A stretch of DNA of 64,000 bases from Actinomyces respiraculi (GCF_014595995.2 NZ_CP063989.1:2728001-2792000); one strand, 5' to 3'. Numbered from the stretch's first letter, positions 49,687 to 58,587 are shown. Program-made: numbers and translations. The notes: a model not told the origin generated them from the sequence alone.

Positions 49687-50241
49687 TCAGGCGCGCGGCT
49701 GGCGCTCGGCCCACTCCGCGGGGCTCACGCGCACGCCCGTGTAGCCGGCGCCGACGACGGCGCGCGCGAGCCCGCTCTGGGCGGGTTTGGAGGCGGCGAC
49801 GATGACGTCGTCAAGGACGGGGCCCTCGACAAGGGAGGTCACCTGCGGGGCACCGAGGCCTCGCCCGGTCAGCTCGGTGACCGTGACGTCCGTGACGCGC
49901 TTGGGGGCGGGCGTGTCGGGCAGGACGGCGAGCCAGTCGCCGGCGGGGGTCGTCGGCAGGTCTCCGCGGCTGATGACGGACCACTCAGGGGCAAGGTAGC
50001 GTCCGAGCGCGGAGGCGCGCAGGCGGTGGGCGGCGTCCTGGAGGCGCTCGGGGTCGTCGTCGGTCCACCAGACGAGGAGGTCGGCACCGGCGCTGAAGCC
50101 GGAGACGTCGTACCAGCCGCGGGTGGTGGCCCCGGACTGGTCGACGAAGTGCTGCGACTCGCCCACGAGCCGACGGCACGTATCCTCCAGCGGGGGCAGC
50201 GGGCCGGTGAGGGTGTAGGTGGCGAGCAGGGCGTAACTCAT
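49687..50241 (-). CDS. short HemQ/chlorite-dismutase-like protein without visible haem ligand region
   Basis: A 184-residue protein. Residues about 35-95 match the N-terminal half of HemQ: TTRGWYDVSGFSAGADLLVWWTDDDPERLQDAAHRLRASALGRYLAPEWSV resembles the Y-DVSG, D-WW and RLRRTALGRHL-PVWS segments. HemQ is normally about 230-250 residues, with a conserved proximal His after a WYxLP/R-x-LM stretch. That section is missing, and the C-terminal half is short and unlike HemQ. It may be a diverged dimeric alpha/beta-barrel protein with no haem role. Confidence 0.65.
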   Translation of the reverse strand: MSYALLATYTLTGPLPPLEDTCRRLVGESQHFVDQSGATTRGWYDVSGFSAGADLLVWWTDDDPERLQDAAHRLRASALGRYLAPEWSVISRGDLPTTPAGDWLAVLPDTPAPKRVTDVTVTELTGRGLGAPQVTSLVEGPVLDDVIVAASKPAQSGLARAVVGAGYTGVRVSPAEWAERQPRA

Positions 50242-50404
50242 GGAGTCCTCCCGGGATGGGCGGCAGCGTCGTGGCCCTGAGACTACCCGCCCCGATGCGC
50301 GGCGGTCGGCGGGGCCCGTGAGGGGCCGGGGTCCGTGAGGCTTCAGGGGCCGATCAGGGTCTCACCGGATCCCTGCGGTCGCGAGGTCCGAACACACTGG
50401 AGCC

Positions 50405-50641
50405 ATGACACAGCAGCAGTACCCGTCCGGCTCCTACTCTCAGCGCACCGAGTCCTTCCGATCCCAGCTCCCCCGCCGTTCCCGCCGACGACTCATCGCC
50501 GGCGTGTGCGGCGGCCTGGCGGAGTACTGGGGCGTGTCTCCGACGCTTGTGCGCCTGGCGACCCTGGCGGCCGCGCTCCTGCCCGGCCCGATGTGGGTCG
50601 TCTACGTCGCGGCCTGGATCCTCATGCCCGACCCCCAGTGA
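50405..50641 (+). CDS. PspC-domain membrane protein
   Basis: A 78-residue protein. After a polar N-terminus comes the PspC signature RRLIAGVCGGLAEYWGVSPTLVRL and one membrane helix ending ILMPDPQ. In actinobacteria such small PspC proteins are membrane-associated stress proteins. No operon partner; it is convergent with the DUF4241-DUF805 gene. Confidence 0.88.
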   Translation: MTQQQYPSGSYSQRTESFRSQLPRRSRRRLIAGVCGGLAEYWGVSPTLVRLATLAAALLPGPMWVVYVAAWILMPDPQ

Positions 50642-50688
50642 CCTGACCGGGTCCCGTCGCCCGCAGGCCCAGGCGGACCGAGCCTCAC

Positions 50689-50793
50689 CGGGGCCCGCCC
50701 GGCCCAGGCAGCCCGAGCCGCCCCGGGGCCCGCCCGGCCCAGGCAGCCCGAGCCGCCCCGGGGTCCACCCGGCCCGTCACTGGCCGCGCGCCG
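50689..50793. repeat. 35-bp tandem repeat, about 2.5 units
   Basis: A GC-rich unit starting CCGGGGCCCGCCCGGCCCAG is repeated with a 35-bp period (units at about 50689 and 50724, then a decaying third at 50759). It lies in the convergent gap between the PspC gene and the DUF805 gene. Next to it TCACTGGCCGCGCGC occurs twice (50777 and 50803); the second copy contains the stop of the DUF805 gene, so the gene end was also duplicated. Confidence 0.75.
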
Positions 50794-50802
50794 CCCGGCC
50801 CC

Positions 50803-52479
50803 TCACTGGCCGCGCGCTGCCCCGATCCACTGGGGGCGCCACAGCCAGGGGCGGGGTTCCAGGGCGAGGAGCACGATCAGAATGATCCCACCCGGTGAGG
50901 GCACGAGGGCGATAAGGATCCACCATCCCGACCGTCCCCCGTCGTGGAGGCGACGCACCGTCAGCGGCAAAAGGTAGATGAGGGCGACGACAGCCAGGAC
51001 GGTGATGCCGGACAGCCCGATGGCGGTTGTGGGCCAGGCCGGGTCCTCCACCCTCGTGGCCACCCAGTCGGCGAGGAGCCCGAGGGCCGTCATGACTACG
51101 ATGCTGATCCCCACCCAGGCGAGATAGGCGAACCAGAACTCCCGTCGCGAGGCGATCCCACGGAACCGCAAGGGACGCGCGAGAGCGCGCCTGACCGCGG
51201 AGACAAAACCTGCGGAATAGTCGGCGGCGAGGTGCTCGGGCACCTCCGGGAGCCGGTGCAAGGGTCGGAGGTAGCCGACCGCGTCCTGCCCCGCGTCGGC
51301 GGACACCTCCGCCGGCTCCCCGGCCGCCCCATCGGCGCGCGCCTCTACGGGTGCCTCGGCGGGGGCGGCGAGGACCCCGTAGTCGATGACGAGCTGGACG
51401 GGCCGCTCGTCCTGGTCCAGCCCCCAGTACACGCCGTACGTGCCGTCGCCCCAGCCGGAACGGGTGATGACGCCAATGGGACCAGCCCCGGCGTCGAAGA
51501 GGGCGGCGTCGTGCTCGAGCCAGGAGTCCCAGCCGTGGTGCCACTGTCGGTAGGTCTGGCCCAGGTAGGCGGCGGCGTCGAGGATGGCGGCACTGCCGGA
51601 GTCGACGCCGACGGCGTAGCCGCTTCCGGGGACGGACAGCGCCTGCTTCCATGTCACGGCGGGCGCGCTGCTGAGCACCGCACGGACGGCGGCGACGCGG
51701 GTGGATGCGGTGAAGTGGGCGAGGAGTGCCTGTGCCCGGGCGTGCCCCGGCTCGACGGGCATCGCGCACACATAGACCATGTGGTCGATATATCCGGCGT
51801 CGCCGACGGCGAGCAGGTCACCGTGCGGGAAGGAGCCCAGGTCCCGCAGCTCGGTGGCGACCACCTCGGCGTCCGTGTGGTCGGCGGGCGCGGTCTCCTC
51901 GTCATACTCGTCGTCGTCCTCATCGTCTCGCGGGACCCGTGCGTAGCCGGTGAGGAACAGGTCGCCAATGGCGGGGTTGTCGTTCTCGCCGAGCTCGTGC
52001 AGTCCCTGTGCCGAACGGGCCTGTTCGAGGTGCTCGCGCCTGACCTGCTCGGTGACGATGGGCGAGGCGGGGTCGCCGTGGAACGTGGCGATGCTCGTGA
52101 TCCTCCATTCCCCGCCTGTGCGCACCAGGTTCACCTCCTTGTGGCCGCCGCGGGACGTGAGGGGAACGAGGCTGACGCGGGCGCTGCTGCCGTGGACCTC
52201 GACCTCGCCTGTTGCAACGACGTCGGGGTCGAGCGCCGACGGCGAGGAGAACTCGCTCCCGCCTGCGACGAGGACGTCACCCTCGCAGTAGAGGGCGTCG
52301 AGCCGGGAGAGCTCGGCGCGCCACGCGTCGAATCCGGCGTCCAGCGGGGGACGGTTGCCGTCGCGGTCGCGGTCGAACAGTGGGGCGACGCGTGCGTGTG
52401 CGGCGCGGTGCGCCCGCTGGAGCGCCTCGACCCTGGCGCGGGGGTCCGCGCCCTCTCCCGTCTCGTCGGTTACCGTCAC
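50803..52479 (-). CDS. DUF4241-like domain fused to DUF805 membrane domain
   Basis: A 558-residue protein. A middle domain around residues 320-375 resembles DUF4241 (VITRSGWGDGTYGVYWGLDQDE, then LVIDYGVL). The C-terminal 130 residues are a DUF805 membrane domain: ALARPLRFRGIASRREFWFAYLAW, several helices, VRRLHDGGRSGWW, then LALEPRPWLWRPQW. GTG 52479 has AAGGAG upstream and overlaps the preceding small gene as GTGA. Third DUF805 gene in a row, downstream of the T7SS toxin and its immunity genes. The soluble part may be an immunity-like domain. Confidence 0.7.
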   Translation of the reverse strand: MTVTDETGEGADPRARVEALQRAHRAAHARVAPLFDRDRDGNRPPLDAGFDAWRAELSRLDALYCEGDVLVAGGSEFSSPSALDPDVVATGEVEVHGSSARVSLVPLTSRGGHKEVNLVRTGGEWRITSIATFHGDPASPIVTEQVRREHLEQARSAQGLHELGENDNPAIGDLFLTGYARVPRDDEDDDEYDEETAPADHTDAEVVATELRDLGSFPHGDLLAVGDAGYIDHMVYVCAMPVEPGHARAQALLAHFTASTRVAAVRAVLSSAPAVTWKQALSVPGSGYAVGVDSGSAAILDAAAYLGQTYRQWHHGWDSWLEHDAALFDAGAGPIGVITRSGWGDGTYGVYWGLDQDERPVQLVIDYGVLAAPAEAPVEARADGAAGEPAEVSADAGQDAVGYLRPLHRLPEVPEHLAADYSAGFVSAVRRALARPLRFRGIASRREFWFAYLAWVGISIVVMTALGLLADWVATRVEDPAWPTTAIGLSGITVLAVVALIYLLPLTVRRLHDGGRSGWWILIALVPSPGGIILIVLLALEPRPWLWRPQWIGAARGQ

Positions 52480-52739
52480 GATGCGCTCCTTACGTTCTCG
52501 CCGACCCACTCCGGGCGCCACAGCCACGGACGGGGCTCCAAGGCGAGGAGCACGGGAAGGATGATCCCGCCGAGCGGGGGGATGAGGGCAATGAGCGCCC
52601 ACCAGCCTGACCGTCCCCCGTCGTGGAGGCGACGCACAGCGCAGGACAGGAGGCACAGGAAACCGCCGAGCTGGCCTCCCGGCACGGCGGGCGGCCAGCT
52701 CGGAGCGTAGCCGTAGCCAGCATCATTCATGGTCTGCAT
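52476..52739 (-). CDS. truncated DUF805 protein
   Basis: An 87-residue protein starting MQTMNDAGYGYAPSWPP. It keeps only the C-terminal part of DUF805 (CAVRRLHDGGRSGWWALIALIPPLGGIILPVLLALEPRPWLWRPEW), joined directly to a short Pro/Gly-rich start. It lacks the RFRGIASRREFWFAY half present in both neighbours, so it looks like a deletion derivative between two tandem DUF805 genes. It may still be translated, as it overlaps the next gene by four bases. Confidence 0.6.
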   Translation of the reverse strand: MQTMNDAGYGYAPSWPPAVPGGQLGGFLCLLSCAVRRLHDGGRSGWWALIALIPPLGGIILPVLLALEPRPWLWRPEWVGENVRSAS

Positions 52740-52819
52740 GTGCGTTCCCCCGGGGTATCAACGGCGGTCTGCCAGGGTCAGGCGGACCGCCCACGGTAGC
52801 TCGCGTGTGAGAGGAAGTC

Positions 52820-54346
52820 CTACCGCCTGTCCGTCACCCACTGTGGGCGCCATAGCCAGGGGCGCGGCTCCAGGGCAAGGAACACGATGAGGACGATTCC
52901 GGCGTACGGGATGAGAGGCAGCAGCATCCACCACCCCGACCGACCTCCATCGTGGAGGCGCCGCACCGCTGCCGGCAGGATGTAGACCGCGCCGACCACG
53001 AGGAACACGCCGAACCCGGTAACGCCGACGATGGCGGGAGCGTTCGGGTCATCCAGCAACTTATCCGCTACGACCACCGCTGCGATGATGAACGGGGCGA
53101 TGACGGCGTAGAACAGCATCCAGGCGAGGTAGGCGAACCAGAACTCCCGTCGCGAGGCGATCCCACGGAACCGCAAGGGACGCGCAAGAGCGCGCCTGAC
53201 CGCGGTCACAAAACCCGCAGAGTAGTCCGGAGCCAGGCGCTCAGCCACCTGCGGAACGGGGGAAAACCCATACGGGGACGGGGCGGGCATCGAGATCACG
53301 CCCGGATCGTACACATCCGGCGACGAGTCGGGCCCGTCACCGGACTCGGTGGACCTGGTGGCCGGGGTGAGCCAGGTGGGGGTGTTCTCTGGGGTGCGGG
53401 GGAAGCGTCTGAGCTCGTTGGCCAGCCATGAGGAGCGCACGGTCTCACTCACGCTATCAAGGAATGGCGGGCGGGTGTTCCAGTCGTACTCACTGTGCAG
53501 CACCAACTCATCAACGTCCATCCACAGGTGAGCGTGCGTCCACGCACCACGCACAGGATCCACCATCGCCTCGCGCGCCTTCTCAGCCCAGAACCACGCC
53601 TCCGGCTCTGTCAGTGTCACCACCACCGACGCACCATCACGCATCCTCAACCGCGTGTCCGTCACCTCATAGGTGTCCACCACGTCAGAGACAATGTCCA
53701 CACGCTGAGCACCCGTACCAGGCAACCAGTCCCCCAGCACCCTGCCCATACGCTCCTCCACACCCTGGCGGGTGTCCGGCCACACGAACAGGCGATCACC
53801 ATCGACGTCCTCAGGGTCCGGAAACAACCGTTCAAACAGCTCCAGCACATCCACGTCCACCGCCGCAGGAACCCGCCGATGACGAGCCAACCCCGCAGCC
53901 ATCCACCCTGGGATGTATTCGACTGAGCGCGGATGCCACTCAAGCTCCTTAGCACAGGAGTCATCCGACGGCGGACGCCTGCCATCGTCAAACAACGGCT
54001 CACGCATCCAGTCAAACTCCGCGTGCAACTCCAGGTCACTCGCATCCATCCACAGATGACACCACGTCCACGCACCACGCTCAGCATCAGCCAACGCCTT
54101 ACGCAGCCGGACCATGTACTTGACGACAAGATTGGGTGCGAGTATTGACTCCCGCACACCATCCGGAGACACACGGTAGGAATCAAACTCTCCCGCAACC
54201 CCCAGAACTTGGTAATCGTAGTCAAAATACTGGCAGCCGTCATCCAGCATCCACTGAGCAAGCTCCTTTTCCATGGCGCACAGGACTGCCGAGCCACGAT
54301 CATTGAGGTCAACAGGACCGTTAAGAAGGTGAATTGTGTTCATCAT
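52820..54346 (-). CDS. double YezG/DUF600-like immunity domain fused to DUF805 membrane domain
   Basis: A 508-residue protein. Two related soluble domains (about residues 1-155 and 165-330) each carry a GAWTWCHLWMD...ELHAEFDW or GAWTHAHLWMD...VLHSEYDW segment like YezG-type (DUF600) immunity proteins of LXG nuclease toxins. After a Ser/Pro linker comes a DUF805 membrane domain (about residues 380-495). Residues about 72-327 are virtually identical to the 54874-55872 product because the DNA is duplicated. It would place immunity at the membrane, in the path of an incoming toxin; this is inference. Confidence 0.75.
   Translation of the reverse strand: MMNTIHLLNGPVDLNDRGSAVLCAMEKELAQWMLDDGCQYFDYDYQVLGVAGEFDSYRVSPDGVRESILAPNLVVKYMVRLRKALADAERGAWTWCHLWMDASDLELHAEFDWMREPLFDDGRRPPSDDSCAKELEWHPRSVEYIPGWMAAGLARHRRVPAAVDVDVLELFERLFPDPEDVDGDRLFVWPDTRQGVEERMGRVLGDWLPGTGAQRVDIVSDVVDTYEVTDTRLRMRDGASVVVTLTEPEAWFWAEKAREAMVDPVRGAWTHAHLWMDVDELVLHSEYDWNTRPPFLDSVSETVRSSWLANELRRFPRTPENTPTWLTPATRSTESGDGPDSSPDVYDPGVISMPAPSPYGFSPVPQVAERLAPDYSAGFVTAVRRALARPLRFRGIASRREFWFAYLAWMLFYAVIAPFIIAAVVVADKLLDDPNAPAIVGVTGFGVFLVVGAVYILPAAVRRLHDGGRSGWWMLLPLIPYAGIVLIVFLALEPRPWLWRPQWVTDRR
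53366..54132. repeat. 767-bp direct repeat, copy 1
   Basis: Near-identical to 54895-55661, offset exactly 1529 bp. By eye I found a single difference (G at 53855, A at 55384), silent in the protein. It covers most of the double immunity domain in two genes. Confidence 0.92.
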
Positions 54347-54441
54347 TGGTTCTCGTAAGCTCTGCGAATTTCAGACCCGTCTTGCGTCCGCGCCGTCAGG
54401 TCTGGGCGGAGAGGCGACGCGCAAGCGCGCCCCCGATCTGG

Positions 54442-54849
54442 TCAGGCGCGCATCCAGTCAGGCGTCGCGTCGGGGTCGCGCGGGAAGAGCCTGAGCTCCT
54501 CTGCACAGTCCTCAGCATTGACGGGAGGATCGAGGACCGGCTTGGCGTCGTAGTCGACATCAGTGATGAGCCTGTACTCGGGCGCACTCATCGACACGAC
54601 GGCGCGAGTCCAGGTCCCACCCTGTGGCGTCGCCATGGCCGCTCGCAGGTCGATGGCCTCGCGTACGAGCATCGCGGGGACCTCGTTGTTGTACCAGACG
54701 CCATCCTTGAAGGCGCGCGTCTGGAACCGCACGCGCGCACCCAGGGCGTCGACCTGCACGTCCATCCGCGTCACACCCGTCTGCTGCATCCAGTCCGCAT
54801 AATGTGCCGACGCGATCTCCGTCGCCTGCATCTGCTCCATGAAGCCCAT
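54442..54849 (-). CDS. single-domain YezG/DUF600-like immunity protein
   Basis: A 135-residue protein with one domain of the same type as its neighbours: GGTWTRAVVSMSAPEYRLITDVDYDAKP, then CAEELRLFPRDPDATPDWM, which parallels KELEWHPRSVEYIPGWM and NELRRFPRTPENTPTWL in the double-domain proteins. AAAGGAGACAG precedes the ATG. It lies between the two copies of the 767-bp repeat. Probably an immunity protein against the adjacent nuclease toxin or a relative of it. Confidence 0.7.
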   Translation of the reverse strand: MGFMEQMQATEIASAHYADWMQQTGVTRMDVQVDALGARVRFQTRAFKDGVWYNNEVPAMLVREAIDLRAAMATPQGGTWTRAVVSMSAPEYRLITDVDYDAKPVLDPPVNAEDCAEELRLFPRDPDATPDWMRA

Positions 54850-54873
54850 GAGACTGTCTCCTTTTGTTGGTCT

Positions 54874-55872
54874 TCAGTCTATCGTCGCGTCGTTGGTGAG
54901 CCAGGTGGGGGTGTTCTCTGGGGTGCGGGGGAAGCGTCTGAGCTCGTTGGCCAGCCATGAGGAGCGCACGGTCTCACTCACGCTATCAAGGAATGGCGGG
55001 CGGGTGTTCCAGTCGTACTCACTGTGCAGCACCAACTCATCAACGTCCATCCACAGGTGAGCGTGCGTCCACGCACCACGCACAGGATCCACCATCGCCT
55101 CGCGCGCCTTCTCAGCCCAGAACCACGCCTCCGGCTCTGTCAGTGTCACCACCACCGACGCACCATCACGCATCCTCAACCGCGTGTCCGTCACCTCATA
55201 GGTGTCCACCACGTCAGAGACAATGTCCACACGCTGAGCACCCGTACCAGGCAACCAGTCCCCCAGCACCCTGCCCATACGCTCCTCCACACCCTGGCGG
55301 GTGTCCGGCCACACGAACAGGCGATCACCATCGACGTCCTCAGGGTCCGGAAACAACCGTTCAAACAGCTCCAGCACATCCACATCCACCGCCGCAGGAA
55401 CCCGCCGATGACGAGCCAACCCCGCAGCCATCCACCCTGGGATGTATTCGACTGAGCGCGGATGCCACTCAAGCTCCTTAGCACAGGAGTCATCCGACGG
55501 CGGACGCCTGCCATCGTCAAACAACGGCTCACGCATCCAGTCAAACTCCGCGTGCAACTCCAGGTCACTCGCATCCATCCACAGATGACACCACGTCCAC
55601 GCACCACGCTCAGCATCAGCCAACGCCTTACGCAGCCGGACCATGTACTTGACGACAAGATGTGGTGAAAATATTGACTCCTTCACGCCGCCCGAGGACA
55701 CACGATACGCAGAAGGCTCCCCCAAGATCCCCAGAGTCTGAAACGTGTAGTCAAAACGCTGACAACCGTCATCCAACACCCACTGCGCAAGCCCCTCCTC
55801 AACAGCACGCAAAAGCTCCTCACCAACGCCCTCGCGAAGGACAGGTCCATGGATAAAACGAACGTCACTCAC
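54874..55872 (-). CDS. double YezG/DUF600-like immunity protein, cognate to the adjacent toxin
   Basis: A 332-residue soluble protein with two YezG-like domains in tandem and no membrane domain. Its GTG start overlaps the last base of the toxin's TAG stop (TAGTG), so it is translationally coupled to the toxin, the usual arrangement of a toxin and its immunity gene. In Bacillus subtilis the LXG DNase toxin YeeF is paired with the DUF600 protein YezG. The first 70 residues differ from the paralogue at 52820-54346; the rest is nearly identical. Confidence 0.75.
   Translation of the reverse strand: MSDVRFIHGPVLREGVGEELLRAVEEGLAQWVLDDGCQRFDYTFQTLGILGEPSAYRVSSGGVKESIFSPHLVVKYMVRLRKALADAERGAWTWCHLWMDASDLELHAEFDWMREPLFDDGRRPPSDDSCAKELEWHPRSVEYIPGWMAAGLARHRRVPAAVDVDVLELFERLFPDPEDVDGDRLFVWPDTRQGVEERMGRVLGDWLPGTGAQRVDIVSDVVDTYEVTDTRLRMRDGASVVVTLTEPEAWFWAEKAREAMVDPVRGAWTHAHLWMDVDELVLHSEYDWNTRPPFLDSVSETVRSSWLANELRRFPRTPENTPTWLTNDATID
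54895..55661. repeat. 767-bp direct repeat, copy 2
   Basis: Partner of 53366-54132. Recombination between the two would delete 1529 bp, removing the single-domain gene and leaving one fused double-domain gene next to the toxin. Confidence 0.92.
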
Positions 55873-58244
55873 TATCTGTTCCTATACAGTCTTTCAACAG
55901 ATGAACCATCTTGCATCTCCGCCTTCAGATACAAGGTCTCTGGGACTTCGTCCAATGAAGTTCCAGTATAATTCACATCATAATCGATGTCGATCTCAAT
56001 ATTTGAGTACGACAGGTCTCGGTTCTCCGTCTCGAAGGTGTGGAAGCTCCCCTGGCCGCCATTGGAGGCCGCCGAGCCCCTGTTCACCTCACGAAGCTCC
56101 GGCACAATGTTGATGCTCTCAGGCGGTCCGCCGTACTGCGTCGCAATGAGGTGCCCACCCTCATACACACCAGGCAGGTCATCACCATAATGGCCGATCT
56201 TGCGCTGAATGTGCGGCTTTCGGACCCCACCATTCTCAGGGGCATCAAGCCTGTCAACCTCACAGCGCACCGTTCGGCCGTGCTCATCCGTCGTGTAGTG
56301 GAACCGGTCATCCACCGTGTACGTCGCATTCGGCAACGGATCATTGAGATCGGGGTTGATCCGGCCACCATTCGTCGCCGCCGAGCCCGCCTCCACGTGG
56401 ACGACCACGCCTTCAGAGTTCGTGTAGAAGTCGCCACGACCCTCCACGTGGTACACCGTGTCCGGCTCCAACTCGGCGCCCCGACCGAATGGCTTACGAG
56501 GTGTCGGTGACAGCGGGTGATCGACGCCGATATCCACGGAGTTCGCCACACTGGGGCGGTGCTCCACATTGAAGGGATCCCTATCGGCCGAGTAACCGTC
56601 GTCCGCACGGTGAGCTCCTGTGCCAGAGCCGTCCGCCTCCGCATCCGGACGGGACCCCGGCGCATCAGCATCCACACCAGTACCCGGACGACCATGCGAC
56701 GTGCCAGGCACGTCAGCCTCACCATCCACACGATGAGCCCGCACACCAGAACCGTCCGCATCCACACCCGGACGGGCCTCCGGCGCATCACCATCAGCAC
56801 CAGCGTCCGCACGGCCACGCGACGCACCGGGCACATCAGCGTCACCATCCACACGACGAGCCGGCGTACCAGAACCCTCCGCATCGGCATGCGGACGAGG
56901 CGCCGGCGCATGAGCGTCGGCACTGTCCACATCGGCGGCCGGACGACGAGCCGACGCTGCGTCAGGTGACATCGACGGATCCCCGCCATCCACCTCAGGT
57001 GCGTGGGCGCGGTCAACCGAGCCGACGTCCGGATGGGAGCCGGAGTGAGTGGTCGGCACGTCGACGTCGGGAACGTCAGCACGCCTCCAGTTGTGCCAGG
57101 CATCCATCAGGTCGTGCGCGTGTGCGCGGATACCTGTTATCCGCGCCGCCCAGGAGCCCAGCCTGGCCACACCGGCGTCAAGGGCCATTCCCACAGGGTC
57201 GGTGAACCTCATGATGGTATTGGCGATCTGGGCCGCCCGACCCAAAGGCCCGAGTCGGGCCGCCACCGTTCCGCCTCGAGCCGCTCCCGACGCAGCAACA
57301 CCGACACCCACCGTTGCAACTGTCACCCCGATGTTCACGACGGTCACGGTGCCCGCCCTAACCGGGTCCTCCTTCCACATGTCCCAGGCGATGAATCCCG
57401 CAAGCATCTCCGCCCGGGCACGCGACGCGGTCCCAAAGCTCAAGCCATCGAAATCGCCGAACTCGTCCCACGTCAGGCCCATGAGGTTGCCGATCCCCCG
57501 CCAGGTCACCGCAGCCGTATCCCACGAAGCGTGAACGCCTCCTTTCGGGCCATCGAACTCGACACCAAACAGTCCAGCCAGTCCGTTGACCATCCCCAAC
57601 AGGGAGTCGTTGTACACACCACGCCAGACTGAGACTCCTACCCCTTTGAAGCAGTGGTCACGCCGGTCCACAGGGTCACCCCAGTCCAGCCCTGTCGCCT
57701 GCACCGGGATCTCGGACAGCCCGTAGAACAACTGATCGTCCCGGCTTTGCTGGTCGGCGTGGTAGCCCGCCATCCCGTCCAGCGCCCGGATCGTGTTGGC
57801 ACACTCACGCTCCGCGTCCCACAGCCGCACCTGCAAGGCGTTGGCCTCGGCAACCAGGCTGTTGTGCGCGTCGACGTTGCCCTGGTCATACATCCACTCA
57901 GGGTCCTTACCCGTCGTGTCAAGGAAGCCCTGAGCCCTCAGCCGCAAATTCTGTGCGTCAGTCTTGATGACCTCGGCCGTGTCCGCGAAGGTGCCCAGCG
58001 CCGAGGCCATCGACTCCAGGTCATCGGCCAGGGCGCCACTCGTTGTCTCCACCGGACTCATCGCCGCGTAGAGCGTCTCCTGCTCCGGGGCTTGGTAGCA
58101 CGAGGTCATACCTGCCCAGGTCATTTTCAACGTCGAGCCCGACGTGCGCATGGTCCCCGCGTGTGAGGACAAGTCGGTCGCATTCGTCCGGATCGACTCG
58201 ACATCAATGTCAAGACCGGGAATCTCACTGGGGATAATCGTCAC
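55872..58244 (-). CDS. T7SS-exported polymorphic toxin with C-terminal nuclease domain (YeeF-like)
   Basis: A 790-residue toxin. The first 110 residues are helical with a WAG motif (W43) in a WXG100/LXG-like targeting domain. A middle region includes a hydrophobic stretch (about 298-320). A low-complexity Asp/Ala/Gly linker (about 390-550) contains two 41-residue repeats. The C-terminal part (about 590-790) holds a DNA/RNA non-specific endonuclease-like core: VYEGGH698LIATQYGGPPESINIVPELREVNRG, where the GGH His and later Asn are the expected catalytic and metal residues, as in YeeF-type toxins. It is followed directly by a coupled immunity gene and preceded by two small WXG100-type partners. 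Confidence 0.85.
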   Translation of the reverse strand: MTIIPSEIPGLDIDVESIRTNATDLSSHAGTMRTSGSTLKMTWAGMTSCYQAPEQETLYAAMSPVETTSGALADDLESMASALGTFADTAEVIKTDAQNLRLRAQGFLDTTGKDPEWMYDQGNVDAHNSLVAEANALQVRLWDAERECANTIRALDGMAGYHADQQSRDDQLFYGLSEIPVQATGLDWGDPVDRRDHCFKGVGVSVWRGVYNDSLLGMVNGLAGLFGVEFDGPKGGVHASWDTAAVTWRGIGNLMGLTWDEFGDFDGLSFGTASRARAEMLAGFIAWDMWKEDPVRAGTVTVVNIGVTVATVGVGVAASGAARGGTVAARLGPLGRAAQIANTIMRFTDPVGMALDAGVARLGSWAARITGIRAHAHDLMDAWHNWRRADVPDVDVPTTHSGSHPDVGSVDRAHAPEVDGGDPSMSPDAASARRPAADVDSADAHAPAPRPHADAEGSGTPARRVDGDADVPGASRGRADAGADGDAPEARPGVDADGSGVRAHRVDGEADVPGTSHGRPGTGVDADAPGSRPDAEADGSGTGAHRADDGYSADRDPFNVEHRPSVANSVDIGVDHPLSPTPRKPFGRGAELEPDTVYHVEGRGDFYTNSEGVVVHVEAGSAATNGGRINPDLNDPLPNATYTVDDRFHYTTDEHGRTVRCEVDRLDAPENGGVRKPHIQRKIGHYGDDLPGVYEGGHLIATQYGGPPESINIVPELREVNRGSAASNGGQGSFHTFETENRDLSYSNIEIDIDYDVNYTGTSLDEVPETLYLKAEMQDGSSVERLYRNR
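56598..56876. repeat. 123-bp coding repeat in the toxin linker
   Basis: Encodes two complete 41-residue units beginning GSGTPARRVDGDADVPG and GSGVRAHRVDGEADVPG and a short third start (GSGTGAHRADD). The repeats keep the frame, so copy number could change linker length without harming the nuclease. Confidence 0.8.
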
Positions 58245-58273
58245 CAGAAACCCTCACTACTCCGACACGGGGC

Positions 58274-58585
58274 CTACACGGCCTGGCGTTGATACTCCAG
58301 CGCTGCCTCCTCGTCCTGAGCGAGATAGCAGTCGACGGCATAGACCGTATTCGTCAGCACGTTGTTAATCGTGTTTGACATGCTCGTGAAATCAGTCTCA
58401 TGAAGATTGAACCACTCCACGATCGCGGATGCCACCAGCGGCGCCTGAGTCTCGGTCGCGGAGACTGCACCCGTCTGAGCCGTCCCAAGACCCTCCAACG
58501 CAGGGCTCAAAACCGTGTCCACCTCATCCTGCTCCGTCATGAGCACAGCGGAGACGGCCTCCGGGTTGATGCTCCAGCCAGACAC
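58274..58585 (-). CDS. DUF6507/WXG100-like small protein
   Basis: A 103-residue helical protein starting MSGWSINPEAVSAVL, the MSxWxIxPxGVxxVL opening typical of DUF6507, an ESAT-6-like group. It lies 30 bp before the toxin gene and three bases after the next WXG100 gene. It probably pairs with the toxin's N-terminal helical domain for T7SS export. Confidence 0.75.
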   Translation of the reverse strand: MSGWSINPEAVSAVLMTEQDEVDTVLSPALEGLGTAQTGAVSATETQAPLVASAIVEWFNLHETDFTSMSNTINNVLTNTVYAVDCYLAQDEEAALEYQRQAV

Positions 58586-58587
58586 GC

